Part shown: one piece after another, positions 18,348 to 25,603 of the stretch | Layout: each line of letters begins with the position of its first letter | Position numbering within the stretch: the stretch's first letter is position 1 | NCBI GenBank assembly: GCA_035536185.1 | Contig: DATLOM010000073.1 | Span: forward strand, 1-55,096 | Direction: 5' to 3' | Origin: GCA-2861595 sp035536185 | GTDB lineage: Bacteria; Actinomycetota; Acidimicrobiia; Acidimicrobiales; GCA-2861595 | DNA: 55,096 nt | Translations under genes and position numbers: made by a program | Notes under the pieces: model-generated | The model's database searches: none | Seen by the model: only the letters and a program-made list of their open reading frames with translations | Told to the model about the DNA's origin: nothing

Positions 18348-19391
18348 ATGGCTCCGCACTCCCGTCCCGCGCAGTTTGCCGCCGTCGCCGTCCTGGTGGC
18401 CCTCTCCCTCAGCGCGTGCGTGGAGGGCACCAAGCCCCAGGGCGTCGCCTTTGGTCCGGATGTCACCGTCCGCTCCACCACGACCACCACCGCGGCCCCG
18501 ACCACGACGACCACCCTGCCGGCGCCCCTCCCGACTCCCCCCGTCGCCGCCGCCGGAGCTCCGGCGCCGCCGCTACCGGGGTTCGGCCAGGGAGCCAACG
18601 GACCTGAGGTCATGGCCCTGGAGAAGCGGCTGGCCGAGCTCCGCTACGACGTCGGGAACGTGGACGGCAGGTTCGACGCCACCACCCACCACGCCGTCAT
18701 GGCGTTCCAGAAGGTCCAGGACCTCCCTCGCACGGCCCGGGCCACGCCTGACGTGATGGCCGCTCTCCCCGCCGCGGCCATGCCGGCCGCGCTACTGCCC
18801 ACGGGAGGTGCCGACCGGGTGGAGATCGACCTCAGGCGCCAGGTCCTGTTCCTGTGGCAGGCGGGCCAGCTCGTGCGCACCCTGTCGGTGTCCACGGGGA
18901 CGGGCAAGAGGTACTGCGTGGACGGCGAGTGCGCCAAGGCCGTCACCCCCGGCGGGTCCTTCCGGGTCACCCGGAAGATCAAGGGCCTCAGGGTGAGCCG
19001 CCTGGGCAAGCTGTACAACCCCCTGTACTTCAACGGCGGCATCGCCATCCACGGGTCTGGCTCGGTGCCCGCCGGCCCTGCCTCCCACGGGTGCGTGCGG
19101 ATCCCGATGTCGGCGTCGCTCTGGTTCCACCAGACGGTGCCCTCGGGAACGCCGGTCTACGTGGTCGGCGGCGTCAAGGCTCCGGTGCCCTTCGGCGAGA
19201 TGGAGCCCGGCGAGGACCCGGCGGCGACCACGACCCTTCCTCCGGCTACCGCCCCGCCCACCACCACGGCGCCGGTGCCCGAGACGACGACCACCACCAC
19301 CCAGCCCACGTCCTTCCTCCCGACGCAGGCCACGACGACGACCACCACCACCACGCCCACCACCGCACCACCTGTCGCGCCCTCGAGCTGA
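18348..19391 (+). CDS. L,D-transpeptidase lipoprotein with peptidoglycan-binding domain
   Basis: The 347-residue protein has a signal with lipobox LSLSAC (Cys about 25), so it is probably lipid-anchored outside the membrane. A Thr-rich spacer follows, then a PG_binding_1 domain (about 85-135; GANGPEVMALEKRLAEL), a YkuD catalytic domain (about 150-275) and a long Thr/Pro tail. The YkuD motif is intact: IHGSG...SHGCVRIP, with the catalytic Cys in SHGC. It forms 3-3 crosslinks in peptidoglycan or attaches proteins to it. ATG 18348 follows a short leader. The gene sits between the two SUF arms and is unrelated in function. Confidence 0.9.
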   Translation: MAPHSRPAQFAAVAVLVALSLSACVEGTKPQGVAFGPDVTVRSTTTTTAAPTTTTTLPAPLPTPPVAAAGAPAPPLPGFGQGANGPEVMALEKRLAELRYDVGNVDGRFDATTHHAVMAFQKVQDLPRTARATPDVMAALPAAAMPAALLPTGGADRVEIDLRRQVLFLWQAGQLVRTLSVSTGTGKRYCVDGECAKAVTPGGSFRVTRKIKGLRVSRLGKLYNPLYFNGGIAIHGSGSVPAGPASHGCVRIPMSASLWFHQTVPSGTPVYVVGGVKAPVPFGEMEPGEDPAATTTLPPATAPPTTTAPVPETTTTTTQPTSFLPTQATTTTTTTTPTTAPPVAPSS

Positions 19392-19427
19392 GCCACCACC
19401 GCGGGGCGGCGGCAGGGAGCGGGCGGT

Positions 19428-20396
19428 TCAGGCCAGGGGGTCGGCGAACGGGTCGGGGGGAAGCGGAGTGTCGCCGTTGAGGGGCCCCTGAGTCTCTTCC
19501 TCGGCGTACGCCGCGTAACCGGTGCCCTCCAGCTCCTCGGCCAGCTCTGGGCCTCCCGACTGCACGATGCGCCCCTTCGACAGGACGTGCACCCGGTCGG
19601 GCTTCAGCTCGTGGAGGAGGCGGCTGTAGTGGGTGATGGCCAGCACGCCGAGCCCCGTCTCGGTCGTCTCCGCCTCGATCCGCCGCGAGACGGCCCTGAG
19701 CAGGTCCAGGTCGAGGCCGGAGTCGATCTCGTCGAGCACCGCGAAGCGGGGCTGGAGAACGGCCAGCTGAAGCGTTTCGTTGGCCTTCTTCTCGCCTCCT
19801 GAGAGCTCGACGTTCATGGCTCGAGTGAGGAGCTCCCGGCGGAAGCCGATGCGGTCGGCTTCGGCGACGAGAACCTCGTCGATGCCGGCCCGGTCACGAC
19901 CGCCGGCGTCGAAGGCGGCCACCAGGGCGTCCTCCAGGCTGACGCCGGGGACCTCGATCGGGTACTGGAGGCACAGGAACAGCCCCGCCTGCGCCCGCTC
20001 CCAAGTGGGCAGGTCGAGCAGCTCCCGCCCGTCGAGGGTGACGCTGCCGGCGAGGACCTCGTAGCCCGGCCGGCCCATGAGGACATGGGCCAGCGTGCTC
20101 TTGCCCGAACCGTTCGGGCCCATCACGGCGTGGACCTCGCCACTCTCGACCCGAAGGTCGATGCCCCGCAGGATCTCCTTGCCGGAGACCCCGGCGCGCA
20201 ACCCGCTGATCTCCAGGACTGCGTTGTTCTCCCCACCCGGGCCCCAACCAACGACGCCGTAGTCGACTACCTCAGGTCCCACTTTCGAGTCTTCACCCAC
20301 GAAAACCACCGTTTCCTTCATGTCCGGAAAGGGACCTGAGGTAGTCGACTTCGACGGCGTTCCGGCTCCTCGCCGAAATGGGGTCTCCATCCCCAT
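19428..20396 (-). CDS. sufC: Second SufC-type ATPase, end of the leftward SUF arm
   Basis: The SufC core of about 265 residues has Walker A GPNGSGKST, signature LSGGEKKA, Walker B FAVLDEIDSGLD and ITHYSRLLHEL. The ATG at 20396 has GAGGG at good spacing and lies 9 bases after the Rieske stop. It yields 322 residues, with a 58-residue N-terminal extension unlike any SufC. The extension is encoded by a large inverted repeat (20259-20352), so later starts at ATG 20321 or GTG 20282 are plausible. It lies downstream of sufD and the Rieske gene and is probably the partner of SufB/SufD encoded in the same arm. Sequence divergence from the other SufC suggests an old duplication or acquisition. Confidence 0.88.
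   Translation of the reverse strand: MGMETPFRRGAGTPSKSTTSGPFPDMKETVVFVGEDSKVGPEVVDYGVVGWGPGGENNAVLEISGLRAGVSGKEILRGIDLRVESGEVHAVMGPNGSGKSTLAHVLMGRPGYEVLAGSVTLDGRELLDLPTWERAQAGLFLCLQYPIEVPGVSLEDALVAAFDAGGRDRAGIDEVLVAEADRIGFRRELLTRAMNVELSGGEKKANETLQLAVLQPRFAVLDEIDSGLDLDLLRAVSRRIEAETTETGLGVLAITHYSRLLHELKPDRVHVLSKGRIVQSGGPELAEELEGTGYAAYAEEETQGPLNGDTPLPPDPFADPLA
20259..20352. repeat. Large inverted repeat at the 5' end of the second sufC
   Basis: AGTCGACTACCTCAGGTCCC at 20261-20280 is repeated exactly in reverse complement at 20331-20350, with a further partial pairing (CTTTC) towards a 40-nt loop. The outer part, GTAGTCGACTAC, is itself a palindrome. It overlaps the possible starts 20321 and 20282 of the second sufC and may act as a translational or transcriptional attenuator, or be an inserted palindromic element. 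Confidence 0.8.
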
Positions 20397-20405
20397 TCGG
20401 CGCCC

Positions 20406-20723
20406 TCACGGCAGCACCACCGTCACGTCGCCGCCGTCGACCGAGACCTTGTACACAGGCACGGGCTTGGTGGCCGGCAGGGACTGCGGCTCACCGTCCA
20501 GCAGGGAGAACGTGCTGCCGTGCTTCCAGCATTCGATCTCCTTGTCCTCGGCAATGACCTCGCCGTCGGAGAGCGAGAAGTCCGCATGGCTGCAGCGGTC
20601 CCCGATGGCGTAGAAGTCCTCGCCGATGCGCACCAACGCGATGCAATGCCCGTCCACCTCGAACCGCCGGGCCTCGCCCGAGCCAAGGTCGTCGGCACCG
20701 CACAGGCGCACGGGGCCGCTCAC
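20406..20723 (-). CDS. Rieske-type [2Fe-2S] ferredoxin
   Basis: The 105-residue protein has both Rieske ligand pairs: C-x-H in DRCSHADF and C-x2-H in ECWKHGSTF (17 residues between pairs). The short length and absent membrane helix fit the soluble BphA3/NirD-like ferredoxins that pass single electrons. Such a gene is frequently found within actinobacterial suf operons between sufD and sufC, as here. It may supply electrons for cluster assembly or be a client (inference). The GTG start at 20723 overlaps the sufD stop (GTGA). Confidence 0.93.
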   Translation of the reverse strand: MSGPVRLCGADDLGSGEARRFEVDGHCIALVRIGEDFYAIGDRCSHADFSLSDGEVIAEDKEIECWKHGSTFSLLDGEPQSLPATKPVPVYKVSVDGGDVTVVLP

Positions 20724-22009
20724 GTCGGCGCCCCGGGCAGCTTGGCCGCCAGCGCCGTCCTGAGGCGGGGGCGCAGGGCGGGAATGGGCGACCGGTCGAT
20801 GATGTCGTCGAAGAAGCCGAGCACGATCAGTCGCTCGGCCACCTCGGTGGGCACCCCACGTGACTCCAGGTAGTAGCGCTGGTCCTCGTCGACCGGCCCG
20901 ACCGCCGAGGCATGGCTGCAGTGGACGTCGTTCTCCTCGATCTCCAGGTTCGGCACCGAGTCGGCCTGAGCGCCCGGCGTGAGCACCAGGTTCCGGTTGG
21001 TCTGGAAGGCGCTGGTGCCGCCCGCACCTTTTCGCACCCGGATGAGCCCGGAGTACACGGAGTGGGCGTCGTCCTCCACCGCGCCCTTGAACAACAGGTC
21101 GCTGGTCGTCTTGGGGGCGTCGTGGTCCTGCATGGTGCGGAAGTCGTGCATCTGCCCGCCGTCGCCGAAGTAGGCGGCCAGCAGGTTGGAGTGACCGCCG
21201 GGACCGGCCAGTCTCGAGTCGGTGCGGACGCGGGCGTAGTCGCCACCGAGAGCGACGCTGGTGGAGCTGAGGGTCCCGTCGCGGCCCACCTGGCTGGCCT
21301 GGTAGCCGACCTGCCAGACCTTCGGGCCCAGCTCCTGGACGTTGAGGTACGAGACGTTGGCGGCGGCGGCCACGTCGATCTCGACGACCGGGAGGACCAG
21401 GGAAGTGATCCCAGGGGCAGATGTGAGGTAATCGAGAACGGTGAACTGCGACATCTCCCCGGAGTCGACGATGAGCCGGGGGAAGACGGCAGCCCCCTCG
21501 GCGTCGACCCAGTGCACGACCAGGATCGGTGCCTCCACCACGGTCCCGGTGGGGACCCGCACCACCACCGCATCGGCCATGAAAGCGGTGGCCAGCTCTA
21601 CGTAGGTGTCGGCGTGACCGGCCACCGAGCCCGTGAGGTCGGCGCCGTCGTCGAGGGCCGACAACGGCCCCAGGTACACACCCTGGGTGGCCGCGGCTGC
21701 GGCCAGCTCCCAGTGCACGAGCTGCCCGTTGAACAGCACAGCCAGGCCTGATCGATCTCCTACATCGTCGAGGACGCTCTGGATCTCGGCGGGCAGTACG
21801 GGTGGGGCTCCCTCCGGAGACGGCGGCGCCAGCTTCACCGGCTCGTAGGCCTCGAGGTCGAGCTCGCCGATGCGGCTGTAGCGCCAGACGTCCTCGGCAT
21901 CGGTGGGTCGATCGGCTACGGAGAACCGTTCAAAGGCCTCCCCACGCTGGTTTCGCAGCCACGCCGGGCCCGAAAGGGCGGCAACGGCCTCTACGTTGAA
22001 GGAACCCAC
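20720..22009 (-). CDS. sufD: Fe-S cluster assembly protein SufD
   Basis: The 429-residue scaffold subunit forms the SufB-SufC-SufD complex. The C-terminal SufBD core is clear: AGPGGHSNLLAAYFGDGG, KTTSDLLFKGAVEDDAHSVYSGLI, ALQ-like FQTNRNLVL and NDVHCSHASAVGPVDED, the last holding the conserved Cys and His. The GTG at 22009 (VGSFNVEAVAALSGPAWL) is favoured because sequence upstream of it is not SufD-like. The stop overlaps the Rieske start. A 94-base gap separates it from the upstream phzF-like gene. Confidence 0.93.
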   Translation of the reverse strand: MGSFNVEAVAALSGPAWLRNQRGEAFERFSVADRPTDAEDVWRYSRIGELDLEAYEPVKLAPPSPEGAPPVLPAEIQSVLDDVGDRSGLAVLFNGQLVHWELAAAAATQGVYLGPLSALDDGADLTGSVAGHADTYVELATAFMADAVVVRVPTGTVVEAPILVVHWVDAEGAAVFPRLIVDSGEMSQFTVLDYLTSAPGITSLVLPVVEIDVAAAANVSYLNVQELGPKVWQVGYQASQVGRDGTLSSTSVALGGDYARVRTDSRLAGPGGHSNLLAAYFGDGGQMHDFRTMQDHDAPKTTSDLLFKGAVEDDAHSVYSGLIRVRKGAGGTSAFQTNRNLVLTPGAQADSVPNLEIEENDVHCSHASAVGPVDEDQRYYLESRGVPTEVAERLIVLGFFDDIIDRSPIPALRPRLRTALAAKLPGAPT

Positions 22010-22103
22010 GTGGCTGCACCCTACCGTGCTCGAAGAGGCTCCCGGCCAAGCCCCATGGGTGTCTGACGGCGTGGCCGACCATCGACGGAGGGCTTGGCCA
22101 CTG

Positions 22104-22904
22104 CTACGGCGGGAGAGTGAAGCGCCCGTCGGCGCAGGCCGCCACCCGGCCGCCGACACGCAGGTCGTCCTCTTCAGCATGCACCTCGATGCGGCACGGC
22201 CGGCCGATCTCTCCGCCCTGGAGGATCGTCAGGTCCACCGCTGTGCCCCACAGGCGCCGGGCCAGCAATGCCACCGGGCCGGCAGCCGAACCGGTGCCGG
22301 CGTCCTCGGCGATCCCGAGCGAGGGGGCGAAGACCCTGACGTGGAGCGTCTCGTCGTCGAGACGGCGGAATGCGACGAGGTCATGGGCGCCGCTGGCCCG
22401 CGAGGCGGCCTCCACCATTGCGTTCTCGGGGGTCAGGTGGCCGAGGGGAGCGTCGGTCGCCAACAGCAGGTGAGTAAGACCGCCGGCCTCGGCGACAGAG
22501 GCGGCCTCGGCGCCGGGCAGGCCCAGGGCCTGGACACCCTGATCGGGATCGGCGTAAGTGAAACGGGGCACGGGCTGTTCCATCACGGCGCCAGACGCAT
22601 CCGCTTCGACCACAACTGTGCCCCCCTCCGTCGTCTGCTCCCACTTCCCTGGGCCGAGGCACCACGCCGTGCCCAGAGAAGGATGGCCGGCGAAGGGAAG
22701 CTCCGCGCCTGGTGTGAAGATGCGCATCTCGTAGGTACCGTCGCCCGTGACCACGGGGAACGTCGTCTCGCTCAGGTTGACCTCACGGGCGATGGCGGCC
22801 ATGACCGCGTCGGGACAAGGGTCGAGCACCACGCACAGGGCGTTGCCGGCGAGGGGCCGGTCGGTGAAGACGTCGACGATGCGGTACCGCAGCTCGATCG
22901 GCAC
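22104..22904 (-). CDS. PhzF-family isomerase/epimerase
   Basis: The 266-residue protein of the diaminopimelate-epimerase-like fold has the catalytic Glu in VNLSETTF (about residue 46) and the typical RYRIVDVFTDRPLAGN start. FAGHPSLGTAW and the late EDAGTGSAAGPVALLA are also family motifs. PhzF proteins move a proton without a cofactor; most bacterial members outside phenazine clusters have unknown substrates. It is inserted between the Cys-rich gene and sufD in the leftward SUF arm and probably shares their transcript. A direct role in Fe-S assembly is not expected. Confidence 0.9.
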   Translation of the reverse strand: MPIELRYRIVDVFTDRPLAGNALCVVLDPCPDAVMAAIAREVNLSETTFPVVTGDGTYEMRIFTPGAELPFAGHPSLGTAWCLGPGKWEQTTEGGTVVVEADASGAVMEQPVPRFTYADPDQGVQALGLPGAEAASVAEAGGLTHLLLATDAPLGHLTPENAMVEAASRASGAHDLVAFRRLDDETLHVRVFAPSLGIAEDAGTGSAAGPVALLARRLWGTAVDLTILQGGEIGRPCRIEVHAEEDDLRVGGRVAACADGRFTLPP

Positions 22905-22979
22905 TCCCGTCAGGCGCCGGGCGGTCGGCGTCCCGGCCAGCCGGCACCGGCACCGGGGGCAAAGCGGGCCCCCGCCTGT

Positions 22980-23357
22980 TCAGCGACGGTCATCGCCTCC
23001 TGGCGTGGTGCGGCGGCGGAAGAGGCGCTTCCAGCGGGGCTCGGGGCGGGCCTGGTCGGTCCGCTGGCGCTTGATGTCCGACATGATGTCGGGGCCCACC
23101 GAGTTGATGATGTCCTCGGCGTGATCGAGGAGAGCAGCGGTATCCGCGTCCAGCCGGGGTGGCTCCTCCGGTGTCGGCTTGTGCGCCAGGCTTCCGTGGG
23201 TCCAGCCGGCGTCGAACCCACGCCGGGCGAACTCGGGACAGTCCGCGGGGCAGCGCCAGGGCGCCTCCGGGGCCAGGTCCAGACGGCACATGTGGACGGT
23301 CTCGCCGGCGCTGTACGTGCGTGTCTCGTAGTGGCGACAGTCCTTCCGCATGGGCAT
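22980..23357 (-). CDS. Cys-rich small protein in the SUF operon
   Basis: The 125-residue protein has five cysteines in its first 42 positions (DCRHYETRTY, HMCRLD, WRCPADCPEF plus His residues), a spacing that could bind zinc or an Fe-S cluster. The C-terminal half is charged and basic (KRLFRRRT). I do not recognise a named family. Its position directly after sufB, in the same direction with a 121-base gap, suggests a SUF accessory or client. In-frame starts lie at GTG 23363, ATG 23357 and ATG 23351; 23357 is an arbitrary middle choice because no clear ribosome site separates them. Confidence 0.75.
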   Translation of the reverse strand: MPMRKDCRHYETRTYSAGETVHMCRLDLAPEAPWRCPADCPEFARRGFDAGWTHGSLAHKPTPEEPPRLDADTAALLDHAEDIINSVGPDIMSDIKRQRTDQARPEPRWKRLFRRRTTPGGDDRR

Positions 23358-23478
23358 CACCACATGGTACGTGGCGCCGGCGCGTCCAGATTTCGGGGCC
23401 CGACTACTTCAGGGGCCCAACTCGCCCGGAGGTGCTGAGCGCCGGGCGACCGCGGCGTTCGGACACCGGCGGCGCCGG

Positions 23479-24882
23479 CTAGCCGACGGAGCCCTCCATC
23501 TGCAGCTCGATGAGACGGCTCCACTCCACCGCGTACTCCATGGGCAGTGTCCGGGTGATGGGCTCGATGAAGCCGTTGACGATCATGCCCATGGCCTGCT
23601 CCTCGGAGAGGCCGCGGCTCATGAGGTAGAAGAGCTGCTCGTCGCCGACCTTGGAGACGGTGGCCTCGTGGCCGATGCGGGCGTCGCGCTCGCCGATCTC
23701 CATGGCCGGATAGGTGTCGGACCGGCTGTGGTCGTCGAGCAGGAGGGCGTCGCAGCGCACGAAGCTCTTGGCGTTGGTGGCGCCCTCGTCGACGTGCACC
23801 AGGCCGCGGTACGAGGTGCGCCCGCCGTCCTTGCAGATCGACTTGGAGATGATGGTGGAGGTGGTCTCCGGGGCGGCGTGCACCATCTTTGCGCCGGCAT
23901 CCTGATGCTGGGCGGCGCCGGCGTAGGCCACCGACAGGACCTCTCCAGAGGCCTTGGGACCCATGAGGTAGACGCTGGGGTACTTCATGGTGAGCTTGGA
24001 CCCGATGTTCCCGTCGATCCACTCCACGTGGGCCTCGGCCTCGGCCCGGGCCCGCTTGGTGACCAGGTTGTAGACGTTGGGCGACCAGTTCTGGATGGTG
24101 GTGTAGGTGATGCGGGCGCTGGGCATGGCCACCAGCTCGACGACGGCGGAGTGCAGTGAGTCGCCGCTGTAGACGGGAGCCGAGCAGCCCTCGATGTAGT
24201 GCACCTGGGAGCCCTCGTCGGCGATGATCAGCGTGCGCTCGAACTGGCCGGCATACTCCGAGTTGATGCGGAAGTAGGCCTGAAGAGGCATCTCGCAGTT
24301 CACGCCGGGCGGGATGTAGATGAAGCTGCCCCCGCTCCACACGGCCGAGTTGAGGGCGGCGAACTTGTTGTCGCCGGGCGGGATGATCTTGCCGAAGAAG
24401 CGGCGGACGATCTCGGGGTGCTCCCGAACGGCGGTGTCCATGTCCGAGAACAGGATGCCCCGGCTCTCGAGGTCCTCCCGGTTCTTGTGGTACACGACCT
24501 CGGACTCGTACTGCGCGGTCACGCCGGCCAGGTACTTGCGCTCCGCTTCGGGGATGCCCAGCTTCTCGTAGGTGGCCTTCATCTGCTCGGGGAGCTCGTC
24601 CCAGTTGTCCACCTGCTCACCTGAGGGCTTCAGGTAGTAGTAGATCTCGTCGAAGTCGATGGAAGGCATGTTGACCGCGAACCAGGGCTTCATGGGCATC
24701 CGCTCGAAGTGGCGCAGGGCCTTGAGCCGGAACTGCGTCATCCAATCCGGCTCGCCCTTCCACCAGGAGATCTCCCTGACCACGTCCTCGTTGACGCCCT
24801 TCTTGGGCGTGAAGGCGTAGTCGACACCCGTGTCCGCCCAGCCGAGCTTGTACTTGCCGAGATCGAGTTCGGTGGTGGCCAT
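23479..24882 (-). CDS. sufB: Fe-S cluster assembly protein SufB
   Basis: The 467-residue protein is the main scaffold of the SufBC2D complex. Family sequences include GVNEDVVREIS, SGGSFIYIPPGV, EGCSAPVYSGDSLHSAVVE, and the conserved C-terminal cysteine and acids in FVRCDALLLDDHS. The ATG at 24882 is preceded by AAGGAG at 7-8 bases and by family-typical MATTELDLGKYKLGW. A longer in-frame reading from further upstream is rejected. It is the first gene of the leftward arm; its leader carries the candidate operator at 24915-24950. Confidence 0.96.
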   Translation of the reverse strand: MATTELDLGKYKLGWADTGVDYAFTPKKGVNEDVVREISWWKGEPDWMTQFRLKALRHFERMPMKPWFAVNMPSIDFDEIYYYLKPSGEQVDNWDELPEQMKATYEKLGIPEAERKYLAGVTAQYESEVVYHKNREDLESRGILFSDMDTAVREHPEIVRRFFGKIIPPGDNKFAALNSAVWSGGSFIYIPPGVNCEMPLQAYFRINSEYAGQFERTLIIADEGSQVHYIEGCSAPVYSGDSLHSAVVELVAMPSARITYTTIQNWSPNVYNLVTKRARAEAEAHVEWIDGNIGSKLTMKYPSVYLMGPKASGEVLSVAYAGAAQHQDAGAKMVHAAPETTSTIISKSICKDGGRTSYRGLVHVDEGATNAKSFVRCDALLLDDHSRSDTYPAMEIGERDARIGHEATVSKVGDEQLFYLMSRGLSEEQAMGMIVNGFIEPITRTLPMEYAVEWSRLIELQMEGSVG

Positions 24883-24914
24883 GGGATCAGCTCCTTGGAG
24901 TGCAGGGGTCGCGA

Positions 24915-24950
24915 CAGGAATTTCCCCTACGGTCATAGTAACAATTCCTG
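24915..24950. promoter_or_regulatory. Candidate SUF operator upstream of sufB
   Basis: The inverted arms CAGGAATT and AATTCCTG (24915-24922 and 24943-24950) enclose a core with CCCCTACGGTCATAGTAA. From 24916 the sequence aligns without gaps to 14267 onward upstream of sufC (AGGAATTTCC, CTACG, TAGT and AAT shared). The site ends 33 bases before the sufB ATG, so it sits in the promoter region. Binding by the same regulator as at sufC is inferred. Confidence 0.65.
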
Positions 24951-25029
24951 ACACCGTCATCATCCCCCGGTTTCGCCGTTGCCAAGCCAAGGGAACACCT
25001 CACTCACCGGATACGTTGGGAGCACTGAC

Positions 25030-25284
25030 ATGGACACGATCGAGCTGATCATCCAGGAGTGGCGTGAGACCGCCTCCCAGGAGGCGTACTTCAGTGCTTC
25101 GCGCGTGCAGTCCCGCCTCTTCGACCTCTACGGAGCGGTCTCCCACGAGGGCGCCAAGCACGTCCTGCAGATGTGGCTGACCCTCACCATCCAGCGGGAC
25201 CTGTTCTCCAGCACCGAGATCCTCGAGCTGCTCGACGACCTCCAGGCCCGCATCGGCGAGTCCCACCCCGTCTCCGCCCACTAG
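25030..25284 (+). CDS. Small conserved-looking protein divergent from sufB
   Basis: The 84-residue soluble protein, mainly helical, has no cysteines; segments include LIIQEWRETASQEAYFSASR and ILELLDDLQARIGES. I do not recognise a family. ATG 25030 has GGGAGC upstream at good spacing, and codon third positions are GC-rich like its neighbours, so it is likely real. It shares a 147-base divergent region with sufB, including the SUF operator, and could be co-regulated. The downstream region holds a palindromic repeat. Confidence 0.7.
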   Translation: MDTIELIIQEWRETASQEAYFSASRVQSRLFDLYGAVSHEGAKHVLQMWLTLTIQRDLFSSTEILELLDDLQARIGESHPVSAH

Positions 25285-25327
25285 TCGGGCCGGCTCATCG
25301 GGGCCCACCCACCCGGTCGGCCTCTCT

Positions 25328-25390
25328 AATGTGCAGTTGGCGTCGTGATCCCGCCGTGCAAGCGCCGAATCACAGCGCTGAGTGCACATT
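25328..25390. repeat. About 60-nt palindromic repeat, copy B
   Basis: The outer arms AATGTGCA and TGCACATT, with inner GTGAT and ATCAC, enclose a GCCG-containing loop. GCGTCGTG on the left and ATCACAGCGCT on the right are the same as in copy A at 16851-16909. It lies between the 84-residue gene and the small leftward gene at 25398-25589. Confidence 0.8.
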
Positions 25391-25397
25391 CGGCGGC

Positions 25398-25589
25398 TTA
25401 GTCGACCCGCACCACCTCGGCGTCGGCGCCGAGCATCTCGGTGCCCATGGCCCGGGCCTCGCCCTCGTCGTCCCCGACGAAGCCGGCTACACGATGACCG
25501 GCGGCCCGCCGTGCCACCACCTCCGCAGCCACCTTGGCCCCGTCGGTGCCGATGACGACGGCGGCTTTCGTGGCGGGCGGCACGGCCAT
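25398..25589 (-). CDS. Possible 63-residue protein divergent from ptrB
   Basis: A short frame with strong GC-third-position codon use reads AAVVIGTDGAKVAAEVVARR, then AGHRVAGFVGDDEGEARAMG. The beta-alpha-beta-like rhythm resembles half of a Rossmann-type fold, but no family is recognised. It starts 14 bases from the divergent oligopeptidase gene. Codon use supports coding, and the lack of a recognised relative weakens it. Confidence 0.5.
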   Translation of the reverse strand: MAVPPATKAAVVIGTDGAKVAAEVVARRAAGHRVAGFVGDDEGEARAMGTEMLGADAEVVRVD

Positions 25590-25603
25590 GCCAGGCTACG
25601 GCG

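Noticed and set aside
23391..23425. GGGCCC-flanked hairpin after sufB
   Set aside because: A short stem made of two self-complementary GGGCCC boxes can arise by chance in this base composition; too weak to call a terminator.
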